Assembly (NCBI GenBank): GCA_944363695.1
Contig: CALVUW010000015.1
Span: 1 to 13,774, forward strand
Length of the DNA stretch: 13,774 nt
Direction: 5' to 3'
DNA from: an uncultured Bacilli bacterium
GTDB lineage: Bacteria; Bacillota_I; Bacilli_A; RF39; UBA660
The notes under the pieces are model-generated. The model was given only the letters and a program-made list of their open reading frames with translations, searched no databases and had not been told where the DNA came from. Each line of letters opens with the position of its first letter. The stretch's first letter is position 1. Below are positions 1-7,544 of the stretch, in pieces. The position numbers and the translations under genes are program-made.

Positions 1-115
1 AAAATTACAAACAAAAACGAGAATATTTTCCCGTTAATGTTTAAATTTTTTTGAGACATTTTCAAAAACTATTGACACTAGAAAAATAGCAAAAATGACA
101 AAAAACTGTAAAATG

Positions 116-143
116 TTGACATTTGTTGTTTAAAATTTAACAT
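116..143 (+). promoter_or_regulatory. candidate upstream promoter of the dcw operon
   Basis: A perfect TTGACA (116-121) is followed after 16 bp by TAACAT (138-143), which matches four of six bases of the -10 consensus. It lies about 80 bp before mraZ. It is the weaker of two candidates because its -10 is poor. It could be a second start site or chance in an AT-rich leader. Confidence 0.35.
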
Positions 144-149
144 ATTAGA

Positions 150-178
150 TTTACAAAAATAGGAAAATTCGTTACTAT
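150..178 (+). promoter_or_regulatory. probable main promoter of mraZ / dcw operon
   Basis: TTTACA (150-155) and TACTAT (173-178) are separated by exactly 17 bp, a good sigma-A-type promoter. Transcription would start near 184-186, directly before the three GTGG boxes (190-213). A repressor bound to those boxes would therefore sit at the very start of the transcript. The first 110 bases of the window hold no gene that I can see. Confidence 0.6.
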
Positions 179-189
179 ATAGGTAAGCA

Positions 190-219
190 GTGGAAGATTG
201 TGGTGAAAAGTGGGGGATT
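190..219 (+). promoter_or_regulatory. triple GTGG direct repeat, probable MraZ operator
   Basis: GTGG occurs at 190, 200 and 210, one helical turn apart: GTGGAAGATT, GTGGTGAAAA, GTGGGGGATT. The known MraZ sites have this architecture: TGGGN repeats with 5-nt spacers in E. coli, and AAAGTG(T/G) repeats in Mollicutes. The third copy here is preceded by AAAA, which fits the Mollicutes form. It also supplies the mraZ Shine-Dalgarno (GGGGG, 212-216). Bound MraZ could thus affect both transcription and access to the ribosome site. The site identity is inferred from spacing and position. Confidence 0.75.
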
Positions 220-222
220 GCT

Positions 223-654
223 ATGTTCATGGGTGAATATCATCATAGCGTCGATGAAAAAGGACGTTTGATTATTCCAGCAAAATATCGTGAAATACTA
301 GGTAATCATTTTGTGATGACTCGTGGTATTGAGCATTGTATTTATGTTTATCCAGAAGAAGCTTTTACCCACATTGTCAATCAATTAGAAACATTACCAT
401 TTACTAAAAAAGATGCCAGAGGATTTACAAGATTCTTTATGTCTGGCGCTACTGCTGCAGAATTAGATAAACAAGGCCGGGTCTTAATTCCGACTCCTTT
501 AGCAAGTTATGCGATGTTAGATAAAGAAGTCGTAATTGTAGGTGCAATGGATCGACTTGAAATTTGGGATAAACAACAGTGGCAAGCGTTTATGGATTCT
601 GCTGTTACTTCTATGTCTGATATTGCAGAAGGCTTATTTCAAGAGGTGAAATAA
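223..654 (+). CDS. mraZ: transcriptional regulator MraZ
   Basis: MraZ is a DNA-binding regulator of the dcw cluster, made of two swapped-hairpin AbrB-like halves that assemble into a ring. The 143-residue product begins MFMGEYHHSVDEKGR, the canonical family start. Each half carries the conserved D-x-x-x-R signature: DEKGR near residue 12 and DKQGR near residue 80. I chose the ATG at 223 over the in-frame GTG at 190. The longer version adds 11 residues not typical of the family, its GTG codon is itself the first operator repeat, and 223 has a GGGGG Shine-Dalgarno at 212-216. It is the first gene of the cluster, and its stop codon overlaps the start of rsmH by one base (TAATG), which implies translational coupling. 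It probably autoregulates through the repeats at 190-219. Confidence 0.95.
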   Translation: MFMGEYHHSVDEKGRLIIPAKYREILGNHFVMTRGIEHCIYVYPEEAFTHIVNQLETLPFTKKDARGFTRFFMSGATAAELDKQGRVLIPTPLASYAMLDKEVVIVGAMDRLEIWDKQQWQAFMDSAVTSMSDIAEGLFQEVK

Positions 655-1577
655 TGCATGAGAGTGTTTTATTAGAAGAAGCGATTACTAGTCTTCATTT
701 ACAAGAAGATAGTATAGCGGTTGATATGACCTTAGGTTTTGCGGGACATAGTAGTGAAATTTTAAAAAGAGTAAAAAAAGGGTACTTATTCGCCTTTGAC
801 CAAGACGAGGAAGCGATTGCTTATAGCAAACAGAAACTAGCAGCAATAGGAAGTAATTTTGAAATTATCGATGCTAATTTTGCTAATTGCAAAATAGAAC
901 TAGCCAAGCGGGGTATCACCCAAGTTAATGCTATTTTATATGATTTAGGTGTTTCCAGTCCACAGTTAGATCGCGATTATCGTGGCTTTAGTTATCATCA
1001 AGATGCGATTTTAGATATGCGGATGGACCATGATAACCCTCTAACGGCAGAAATTGTTGTTAATACTTACACAGAACAAGATTTACAACGTATATTTTGG
1101 CAATATGGGGAAAGTAAATATGCCAAAGCAATTGCTCACAAAATTGTAACACATCGCAAGCAGCAACCAATTACCCATACACTAGAGTTAGTCGATATCA
1201 TTAAATCAGCGGTTCCTATTCAGTATCGCTTAAAAAAGCATCCCGCTAAACAAATTTTTCAGGCCATTCGTATGGAGGTAAATCATGAACTGGATGTCTT
1301 AGCTACTTCCTTACAAGCTGCTTTTGACTTATTAGCAGTTAATGGTTATCTAGCTGTTATTACATTTCATTCTTTAGAAGATAGAATGGTAAAACAGTTA
1401 TTTAAACAAAAAAGTGAAATTGATCCAATTGTAAAAGGAATGCCCGATATTCCACCAGAGAAGTTACCTGATTTTAAGTTGATAACAACCAAAGGAATTA
1501 AACCTAGTGCAGAAGAATTGGACCATAATCCTCGTTCTCATAGTGCGACGTTACGGGTTATTCAAAAAATAAAATAG
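654..1577 (+). CDS. rsmH: 16S rRNA (cytosine(1402)-N(4))-methyltransferase RsmH
   Basis: RsmH (MraW) uses S-adenosylmethionine to N4-methylate C1402 of 16S rRNA, in the ribosomal P site. The 307-residue length is normal for the family. The start MHESVLLEEA is canonical. Visible motifs are the SAM loop DMTLGFAGHS (24-33), the acidic FDQD (48-51), DLGVSSPQLD (from 97) followed by RGFSY and DMRMD, and the C-terminal FHSLEDR (238-244). It overlaps the mraZ stop by one base and has AGAGGTGA (642-649) as its ribosome site. It shows no sign of truncation. It is a standard member of the mraZ-rsmH-ftsL-pbp block; its rRNA role is separate from division. Confidence 0.97.
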   Translation: MHESVLLEEAITSLHLQEDSIAVDMTLGFAGHSSEILKRVKKGYLFAFDQDEEAIAYSKQKLAAIGSNFEIIDANFANCKIELAKRGITQVNAILYDLGVSSPQLDRDYRGFSYHQDAILDMRMDHDNPLTAEIVVNTYTEQDLQRIFWQYGESKYAKAIAHKIVTHRKQQPITHTLELVDIIKSAVPIQYRLKKHPAKQIFQAIRMEVNHELDVLATSLQAAFDLLAVNGYLAVITFHSLEDRMVKQLFKQKSEIDPIVKGMPDIPPEKLPDFKLITTKGIKPSAEELDHNPRSHSATLRVIQKIK

Positions 1578-1592
1578 AAAGGAGTTACTAAC

Positions 1593-1895
1593 ATGCCAAA
1601 AAGAAATGTGAAAAAAAGAGTAAAAATGAGTAAGTTTGAACGTCTTATTTATACGTTTGCAATTGTTTTGGCTGTTAGTGCGCCAATTACAATTGTCTTT
1701 TCTAAAGCAACCCTATCTCAAATTAACTTTGAAGTAGAGAAAAAGAAACGAGAAATTTCTGAGCAAACCAAAACAAATGAAAGTTTATCCATGAAGATTA
1801 ATGAATTAGCATCATTAGATAAGATTCAAGAAGTTGCTAAAAATGAAGGTTTAAGTTATAATAATGATAACATTAAAACTGTAGAAGAAAAGTAG
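1593..1895 (+). CDS. ftsL: cell division protein FtsL
   Basis: This is a small bitopic protein of 100 residues. A basic cytoplasmic tail (MPKRNVKKRVK) precedes one membrane segment at about 19-37. A charged heptad-like coiled coil (about 45-85, rich in E, K and Q) follows and should lie outside the membrane. This architecture and its slot between rsmH and a class B PBP identify it as FtsL. FtsL pairs with DivIC/FtsB and DivIB/FtsQ to activate the septal synthase. Neither of those partners is in the window. The start ATG has AGAAAGGAG just upstream. Sequence conservation in FtsL is low, so the name rests mainly on topology and context. Confidence 0.85.
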   Translation: MPKRNVKKRVKMSKFERLIYTFAIVLAVSAPITIVFSKATLSQINFEVEKKKREISEQTKTNESLSMKINELASLDKIQEVAKNEGLSYNNDNIKTVEEK

Positions 1896-1906
1896 GGTGT
1901 GGTAAT

Positions 1907-4081
1907 TTGAAACAAAAAAAAAGAGCAAGAAACGATGTTAAACTAAATAAACTAGTAGTTGTGCTAGCTCTTTTTTTGTTTGTTATTATGATTGTTAGAG
2001 TATTACAATTGGCTTTATCGGATGAAATTGATGATGTCAATTTGCAAGCATTAGCCAATCAACGTACCACTAAAACAGATATTATTAAAGCAGAACGAGG
2101 TACTATTTACACCAGCGATGAAGAAGTCGTCGCTCAAAATGTATCTTCTTATAAATTAATAGCTTACCTTTCTGAAAGCAGGACAACCGATCCGGATGAT
2201 CCTCAACATGTGGTTGATAAAGAAGGCACAGCCGAAGCTTTAGCACCGATTCTAGGAATTAGTAAAGAGGAAATTTTACGATATTTAAGCCGAGAAGGTG
2301 TTTATCAGACTGAATTTGGAACAGCAGGAAAAGGGTTGACTGAACTAACAAAAGAAAAAATAGAAGCCCTAAATTTGCCGGGATTAGATTTTGAAGAAAG
2401 TTTTAAACGGTATTATCCTAAAGGCGATTTTATGTCGTACGTTCTTGGTTATGCGAAAGAAGATACAATAACTGATGAAGATGGTAATGAACAGACGACG
2501 ATGACTGGTGAGATGGGGATTGAAAAATATTATGATTCAACTCTAAAAGGAGAAGATGGTTATAATACGTATCAAAAAGACTTACAAGGGTATAAAATTG
2601 CTGGTACCAAAGAAGTTAGCAAAGAAGCAGAAGATGGAAAAGATATCTATCTAACGATTAATAGTAGTATTCAATTTTTTGTGGAACAAGCATTAGATAC
2701 GGCGGAAGCTAATTATTCGTATGAATGGTTTACCATTATGATTGCCGATGCCAATACGGGCGCTATATTAGCCGCTAGTAGTTCACCATCGTTTGACCCA
2801 AATGTCAGAGATATTACAAATTATTTAGACTTGAATGTAGCTTCGCCTTATGAACCGGGTTCTACTATGAAAATTTTCACCTATATGGCAGCGATGGAAA
2901 ATGGCGTCTATAACGGATCAGAGACGTATCATTCTGGAACTTATGTTACCTCTGATGGTACTGAAATTGGTGACTGGAATCGAGCTGGTTGGGGTGATAT
3001 TACTTTTGATCGTGGCTTTGTATTGTCTAGTAATGTTGGTGTTATTAATCTAATTGATCGGCATTTAAATGCTAGTATTTTACGTAGTTATTATAAAAAA
3101 CTGGGCTTTGGTAAGAAAACTGGTATTGAATTACCAAATGAAGCGACTGGAAAACTTAATTTTAAATATGAAACTGAAATTTTCAATGCTGGATTTGGAC
3201 AAGGTATCACTACAACGCCGGTTCAAAATATTCAAGCCTTAACATCTTTAACAAATAAAGGAGTAATGCTAAAACCATATATTGTTGATAAAATCGTTGA
3301 TCCGGATACAGGAGAAGTTATTTATCAAGGAAAACGTGAAGAAGTAGATACGGTTGCTAGCGAGACGACAGTTAATAAAATGAAAGATTTAATGTGGGAA
3401 ACTGTTAATGGTGCTGGTAATACGGGTGCTGGTTATCGTTTGGACGGTTATGATTTAATTGGAAAAACAGGAACTGCTCAGATTGCTGATGAATCCGGTG
3501 GTGGTTACTTAACTGGAGCTTCTGATATTATTTCATCATTCGCTGGTATTTATCCGAAAGAAGATTCAAAAGTAATTATCTATGCTTCTGTTAAACGTCC
3601 AGCTGGTGGTAATCAAAAAGTTATTTGGGATGCCATTAAAGAAATTGTTGTTAACATTAGTAAATATTATGGAACAGAACCAAGTGCAGAAGAAGTTACA
3701 GAATTAACTAGTTTTACGTTAGGATCATATCAAAATAAGACAGTTGATCAATCTAAAAGTGATTTGGAAAGTAAAGGAATGCAAGTAACGGTTTTAGGAG
3801 ATGGTAATAAAGTTATTCAACAATATCCAAGCAAGGATGAAACGGTAACAACTGGTGGCAAAGTGTTCTTAATTACAAATGCTACGACGTTGAATGTACC
3901 TGATGTGAGTGGCTTATCTAGTAAACAAGCAGAGGATGTATTAAAACTCTTAGGAATGAGTGTTACTTTGGAAGGAACGGGCTATGTGCAAGGACAAAGT
4001 GTAACAGCAGGCACAGCGATTACAGAAGGAATGACAATTACACTAAATCTAGCCCCTAAGTTTAATACAGAATCAGGATGA
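1907..4081 (+). CDS. pbpB: septal class B penicillin-binding protein with two PASTA domains (PBP2B/FtsI type)
   Basis: This is a peptidoglycan DD-transpeptidase of the divisome. The 724-residue product has a basic N-terminus, one membrane anchor (about 14-36), a dimerisation region beginning with ERGTIY, and a transpeptidase domain. The three active-site motifs are STMK (319-322, nucleophile S319), SSN (374-376) and KTGT (520-523). Two C-terminal PASTA repeats follow (about 601-657 and 661-716), the second starting NVPDVSG. Translation starts at TTG 1907 with AGGGTG (1894-1899) at proper spacing. The next in-frame Met lies inside the membrane helix, so a later start would destroy the anchor. 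PASTA repeats are typical of Gram-positive PBP2B, PBP2x and SpoVD. Its place after ftsL favours the vegetative septal enzyme over SpoVD. It ends just before a hairpin. Confidence 0.95.
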   Translation: MKQKKRARNDVKLNKLVVVLALFLFVIMIVRVLQLALSDEIDDVNLQALANQRTTKTDIIKAERGTIYTSDEEVVAQNVSSYKLIAYLSESRTTDPDDPQHVVDKEGTAEALAPILGISKEEILRYLSREGVYQTEFGTAGKGLTELTKEKIEALNLPGLDFEESFKRYYPKGDFMSYVLGYAKEDTITDEDGNEQTTMTGEMGIEKYYDSTLKGEDGYNTYQKDLQGYKIAGTKEVSKEAEDGKDIYLTINSSIQFFVEQALDTAEANYSYEWFTIMIADANTGAILAASSSPSFDPNVRDITNYLDLNVASPYEPGSTMKIFTYMAAMENGVYNGSETYHSGTYVTSDGTEIGDWNRAGWGDITFDRGFVLSSNVGVINLIDRHLNASILRSYYKKLGFGKKTGIELPNEATGKLNFKYETEIFNAGFGQGITTTPVQNIQALTSLTNKGVMLKPYIVDKIVDPDTGEVIYQGKREEVDTVASETTVNKMKDLMWETVNGAGNTGAGYRLDGYDLIGKTGTAQIADESGGGYLTGASDIISSFAGIYPKEDSKVIIYASVKRPAGGNQKVIWDAIKEIVVNISKYYGTEPSAEEVTELTSFTLGSYQNKTVDQSKSDLESKGMQVTVLGDGNKVIQQYPSKDETVTTGGKVFLITNATTLNVPDVSGLSSKQAEDVLKLLGMSVTLEGTGYVQGQSVTAGTAITEGMTITLNLAPKFNTESG

Positions 4082-4083
4082 TT

Positions 4084-4112
4084 GGCTTCTTTAAGGAAGA
4101 GAAGCCTTTTAT
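4084..4112 (+). terminator. intrinsic terminator or attenuator after pbpB
   Basis: GGCTTCT (4084-4090) pairs with AGAAGCC (4100-4106), and the stem extends inward by a G-U and an A-U pair. The loop is short and TTTTATT follows. It sits between the pbpB stop and the ribosome site of the lipoprotein gene, only 44 bases of gap in all. I see no clear promoter for the lipoprotein gene, so partial read-through is likely. Confidence 0.65.
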
Positions 4113-4125
4113 TAAGGAGTAAAGA

Positions 4126-4995
4126 ATGAAAAAGAAATATATAGTGATTTTAGGTGTGTTATTATTAAGCGGCTGTGGCAAAAAAACGTATCAGGATTAT
4201 GCAGGAGAATATTATACGGAAGATGACACAGAAATTACATTGCGTGCAGATGGTAGTTGTCGCTTAAAGACTTGGGCCATAAAAGATGAAACGGGTATTA
4301 CGAAAAAATGTTTACCAGAAGATGGTTGTACGGCAAAATCAGACCGTTTTTTGGAAGAGGTAAGTAATTGCTCATTTACGGTTAATACGGCCATTCTGAC
4401 TTTAGAATATCGTTTAAATGGTGATTATACAGAAGATTATGCAGTGGTTAATAATTATGAAATATTAACTTCCCGTGAGGATGGTACTCAATACGTAAGA
4501 AGGGGTTCTACTTCTGATCAAGTAAAACAAGAACAGTTGGAAGAAGATAAAAAGGAAGAGCAGGAACAGTGGGAAGAGTATGAAGAATATCAAGAAAAAT
4601 CAATTATGGTTTTACAGGAGACAATTACGCCCGACTATGTTCCTTATACGAGTGAAGGATATTATTCTTGGCGTAAGCCAGTAACATATTGTGGCCATCA
4701 AAATTTAGATGCTTTATTAAAAAATAATTTATCGAATACATACTTAGTAGAAGTATATAGTAATCAATTGGGAGAATATACTTTAAAACTAACAAATCAA
4801 CAAGGCTACCAAGCCTTTATTCCACTCGAGATGGGTTCCAAAGAGTACAGTAGTTCTATTTTAAATTTGGATGATGCCTATGGTGTGGTAGTTTATACAC
4901 CGGATGAAGAATATGTAACAGATAATTGGAATTATGGTTTCCCATCTAATCCGGGAGAAGTAACAAACTTTATTTGTACTGGATCGTTCGAATAG
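4126..4995 (+). CDS. predicted lipoprotein of unknown function, inside the dcw cluster
   Basis: I do not recognise the family. The 289-residue product begins with a lipoprotein signal peptide: MKKK, a hydrophobic core and the lipobox LLSGC, with lipid attachment at C17. It should be anchored to the outer face of the membrane. The N-terminal part (about 22-115) has a beta-strand flavour, with YAGEYY followed by an L-R-x-D-G stretch as in small beta-barrel-like lipoproteins. It is followed by an E/Q/K-rich, probably helical linker (about 130-159), then a second globular part. There are six cysteines after C17 (45, 62, 68, 82, 189, 284), unusual for an exposed Firmicute protein; disulfides are possible. 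The start ATG has AAGGAG upstream. It occupies the slot where mraY, murD, ftsW, murG and divIB usually lie, so a division or wall role is conceivable but unproven. Confidence 0.85.
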   Translation: MKKKYIVILGVLLLSGCGKKTYQDYAGEYYTEDDTEITLRADGSCRLKTWAIKDETGITKKCLPEDGCTAKSDRFLEEVSNCSFTVNTAILTLEYRLNGDYTEDYAVVNNYEILTSREDGTQYVRRGSTSDQVKQEQLEEDKKEEQEQWEEYEEYQEKSIMVLQETITPDYVPYTSEGYYSWRKPVTYCGHQNLDALLKNNLSNTYLVEVYSNQLGEYTLKLTNQQGYQAFIPLEMGSKEYSSSILNLDDAYGVVVYTPDEEYVTDNWNYGFPSNPGEVTNFICTGSFE

Positions 4996-5016
4996 GAAAG
5001 CAGACATTTTTCCCTC

Positions 5017-5045
5017 TTGTGAAAATAAAAATAATTCGCTATAAT
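5017..5045 (+). promoter_or_regulatory. promoter of ftsA-ftsZ
   Basis: TTGTGA (5017-5022), a 17-bp spacer and a perfect TATAAT (5040-5045) form a convincing sigma-A-type promoter 25 bp before ftsA. The start site would be near 5052, giving a very short leader that contains AGAGGTGA. ftsA-ftsZ can therefore be expressed independently of the upstream mraZ operon. Confidence 0.75.
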
Positions 5046-5069
5046 TAGTTGTAAGGTAGAGGTGATGAC

Positions 5070-6305
5070 ATGAATCATATTTACACAGGTCTTGATATTG
5101 GTAATAATGAAATTAAGATCGTCGTCGTAGAATCTTATCGTGATGATTATCATGTTTTAGCTTCTACAGCGGTAAAGAGTAAAGGTATTAAAAAAAATAC
5201 GATTTATGATGAAAAAAAATTAAAAGAGTGCTTGCACCAAGCAATCACGCAGACAGAGTCTACCTTAGGAATGAAAATTAGGGAAGTTATTTTATGTGTA
5301 CCGACAGGCAATGCGATGATGACTATGGAAACAGGCTTAGTCAATATTAGAGGGGAACAAGTAACCGGTAAAGATGTTGAGGCAGTATTACGGGACGCCT
5401 CTAATGGGGCTTATGATAATGATCGGGAATTAGTAACCTGTCTACCGATTTCTTTTACAGTAGATGAACAACCTAGTACGCAAAACCCATTAGGAGAGAC
5501 TGGAGAACAATTATTTACAAAAGTAGTAGTCGCTACTAGCGATAAGCAAGATGTTTATCCATTTATTGATTTGGTACGTTCTTTAGGCATCAATATTGTT
5601 GATATTGTTTATAATAGCCAAGCGGATTATTATACGGCTATGACAAGAGAGTTAGATCGTAAAATGGGCTGTATTATTAATGTTGGAGCAGATATTACAA
5701 CCGTAACGATCTTTAATAAAGGAATTATGATTAAAAATTCTTATATTCCAGTGGGTAGTACTAGTGTCGATAAAGATATTGCTTTCATTTATAAAGTAGA
5801 TTTAAAGACAGCTTGTCATTTGAAAGAAACGTATGCTTTAACAGTTGGGCGTTATGCCGATGATAATGAAACGATGGAAGTTGCTGGTACAGAGCAATCA
5901 AAAGTGGTAATTCGCCAAACAGAAATCTCAAGTGTTATTGAATCTAGAATTGCAGAAATCTTAAAACTTGCTAAAAATGAGATAAATCGCTTAACAAAAA
6001 GAGAAATTAGTTATATAATTGTAGTAGGTGGTATAAGTGAACTGGCAGGTTTTAACTATCTGGTAGAAGATATTTTAGGACCAAATGCTAGATGTTTAAA
6101 TATGCAAGTATTAGGAGCACGACATAATAAATTTACAAGCGCTTTTGGTAGCTGCAAATACTTTGATCGTAAATGTCAGCAACGGCAATGGAATGTAAGC
6201 ATGTTTTCACAGGATGAATTAACTACATTTTTATCACCCAAGAAGAAAAACGCGGTAAATGATGCGATGATAAATAGATTTTTTGGTCACTTTTTTGATA
6301 ACTAA
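5070..6305 (+). CDS. ftsA: cell division protein FtsA
   Basis: FtsA is an actin-like ATPase that tethers FtsZ filaments to the cytoplasmic membrane and recruits later division proteins. The 411-residue length is typical. Actin-fold signatures are phosphate-1 GLDIGNNEIK (from residue 7), phosphate-2 NVGAD (204-208) and the adenosine motif VVGGIS (318-323). The last 14 or so residues (DAMINRFFGHFFDN) look like the amphipathic membrane-targeting helix, joined by a basic SPKKKN linker. The start ATG has AGAGGTGA before it and a promoter at 5017-5045. It is followed after 18 bases by ftsZ, the usual pairing. A CKYFDRKC patch before the linker is not something I recall as conserved in FtsA. Confidence 0.96.
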   Translation: MNHIYTGLDIGNNEIKIVVVESYRDDYHVLASTAVKSKGIKKNTIYDEKKLKECLHQAITQTESTLGMKIREVILCVPTGNAMMTMETGLVNIRGEQVTGKDVEAVLRDASNGAYDNDRELVTCLPISFTVDEQPSTQNPLGETGEQLFTKVVVATSDKQDVYPFIDLVRSLGINIVDIVYNSQADYYTAMTRELDRKMGCIINVGADITTVTIFNKGIMIKNSYIPVGSTSVDKDIAFIYKVDLKTACHLKETYALTVGRYADDNETMEVAGTEQSKVVIRQTEISSVIESRIAEILKLAKNEINRLTKREISYIIVVGGISELAGFNYLVEDILGPNARCLNMQVLGARHNKFTSAFGSCKYFDRKCQQRQWNVSMFSQDELTTFLSPKKKNAVNDAMINRFFGHFFDN

Positions 6306-6323
6306 TTAAGGAGGATAACAAAC

Positions 6324-7442
6324 ATGAATGGACTAGAAATGGATCAATTAGCGAAAATAAAAGTAATCGGCCTAGGTGGAGGCGGCGGTAATGCTGTCAA
6401 TCGAATGGTTGAATCTGGTGTGAAAGGTGTAGAGTTCATTGTTGCTAATACAGATTTACAAGTATTAAATAACTCAAAAGCAGATGTTAAAATTCAGCTA
6501 GGAGCTAATTTAACAGATGGCCTAGGAGCTGGTAGTAAGCCTGATATTGGAAGAGAAGCTGCTTTAGAGTCTAAAAAAGAAATAGAGGATGCCTTAAGTG
6601 GTGCCGATATGATTTTTATTACTTGTGGTATGGGTGGTGGAACCGGAACTGGATCTGCTCCAGTAGTTGCTGAAATAGCCCAAGCTTTAGGAGCCTTAAC
6701 AGTCGCGATTGTAACAAAACCATTCTCTTTTGAAGGTAAAAGAAGAATGGATAATGCGCTAATGGGACTTGAAGAGTTAGAAAAGCATGTTGATACCTTA
6801 ATTGTTATTCCAAATGATCGCTTGCGAGAAATTATTGATAAGACAACACCAATGTTAGAAGCTTTTAAAGAAGTTGATAATGTGCTTCGTCGTGGTGTAC
6901 AATCAATTTCTGATTTGATTGCAGTTGTTGGACTTGTTAACCTTGATTTTGCAGATGTTAAAGCCGTTATGAAAGATTCAGGCCATGCTATTATCGGAAT
7001 TGGTATTGGTATGGGCGAAGATAGAGCTATTGAGGCTGCTAAACAAGCTGTGTCTAGTCCATTGCTAGAGACCAGCATTACAGGTGCAACAGATGCTATT
7101 ATCAATATTACTGGTGGAGTTAATTTAACCTTATTTGAAGCTGAACAAGCTGCAGAAGTCGTACGAGCAGCAGCTGGTACCGATATTAATACAATCTTCG
7201 GTTCTGTCATTAATGAAAATTTATCTGATGAAGTTATTGTCACAGTTATTGCAACTGGCTTTGATCGGAACAATCAGACAGAAGAACGACAGAAACCAGT
7301 CTTTTCTAATGTTCAACCACAAAGAAGATCAAGAGAAGAAATCTCTTATGTAGCAAGTATTAATTCTAATAATGATGAAGATGAACTATTAGATGATCCA
7401 GATTATGATTTGCCGCCATTTCTAAGAGATCAAAATTTTTAA
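6324..7442 (+). CDS. ftsZ: cell division protein FtsZ
   Basis: FtsZ is the tubulin-like GTPase that polymerises into the Z ring. The 372-residue product has the N-terminal glycine-rich GLGGGGGNAVN, the tubulin signature GGGTGTGS (104-111), and the catalytic T7 loop NLDFAD (206-211), which completes the GTPase site of the neighbouring subunit. A variable linker of about 40 residues follows. The C-terminal peptide, with core YDLPPFLR, binds FtsA and other partners. All key residues are present. AAGGAGG lies just upstream of the ATG. It is co-transcribed with ftsA and ends directly in an intrinsic terminator, whose stem uses bases of the TAA stop. Confidence 0.98.
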   Translation: MNGLEMDQLAKIKVIGLGGGGGNAVNRMVESGVKGVEFIVANTDLQVLNNSKADVKIQLGANLTDGLGAGSKPDIGREAALESKKEIEDALSGADMIFITCGMGGGTGTGSAPVVAEIAQALGALTVAIVTKPFSFEGKRRMDNALMGLEELEKHVDTLIVIPNDRLREIIDKTTPMLEAFKEVDNVLRRGVQSISDLIAVVGLVNLDFADVKAVMKDSGHAIIGIGIGMGEDRAIEAAKQAVSSPLLETSITGATDAIINITGGVNLTLFEAEQAAEVVRAAAGTDINTIFGSVINENLSDEVIVTVIATGFDRNNQTEERQKPVFSNVQPQRRSREEISYVASINSNNDEDELLDDPDYDLPPFLRDQNF

Positions 7443-7462
7443 GAGCGTTAGCTCTTTTTTTT
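7441..7462 (+). terminator. intrinsic terminator of ftsA-ftsZ
   Basis: AAGAGC (7441-7446), a GTTA loop and GCTCTT (7451-7456) form a compact stem-loop running into eight T (7455-7462). The stem starts at the second base of the ftsZ stop codon, so a terminating ribosome would cover its left arm. Confidence 0.8.
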
Positions 7463-7495
7463 ACGTCAACTGTCTTCTTTTTTGTTAAAAAAACG

Positions 7496-7524
7496 TAGTA
7501 TTTATCCTCGTTGTCCCTTATACT
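7496..7524 (+). promoter_or_regulatory. possible promoter of the membrane protein gene
   Basis: TATACT (7519-7524) lies 20 bp before the start codon at 7545. The hexamer 17 bp upstream (TAGTAT, 7496-7501) matches the -35 consensus poorly. The preceding ftsZ terminator makes an independent promoter likely. If real, this one depends mainly on its -10 or needs an activator. Confidence 0.45.
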
Positions 7525-7544
7525 GAAAGTAAGGATGTGGTCTG

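Noticed and set aside
48..68. TTTTTGA / TCAAAAA inverted repeat in the far-left leader
   Set aside because: Seven nearly all A-T pairs in an AT-rich stretch without a distal T-run on the + strand; too weak to call.
72..77. A second perfect TTGACA in the leader
   Set aside because: No acceptable -10 hexamer lies 15-19 bp downstream; the nearest good match (TAAAAT, 109-114) is 31 bp away.
190..222. Upstream in-frame GTG start for mraZ
   Set aside because: The extra residues do not fit the MraZ family start, the GTG is the first of the periodic repeats, and the ATG at 223 has a proper ribosome site.
1873..2058. Minus-strand open frame across the ftsL/pbpB junction
   Set aside because: It is antisense to the FtsL C-terminus and the PBP membrane anchor, with low-complexity translation and no support.
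4995..5013. GGAAA / TTTCC hairpin after the lipoprotein gene
   Set aside because: The stem is only five pairs, mostly A-U, and no T-run follows, so I do not call it a terminator.
6494..7273. Long 259-codon open frame on the minus strand
   Set aside because: It lies wholly antisense to ftsZ, has a Ser/Ile/Pro-rich composition typical of antisense frames and no recognisable motifs. ftsZ on the + strand is certain.
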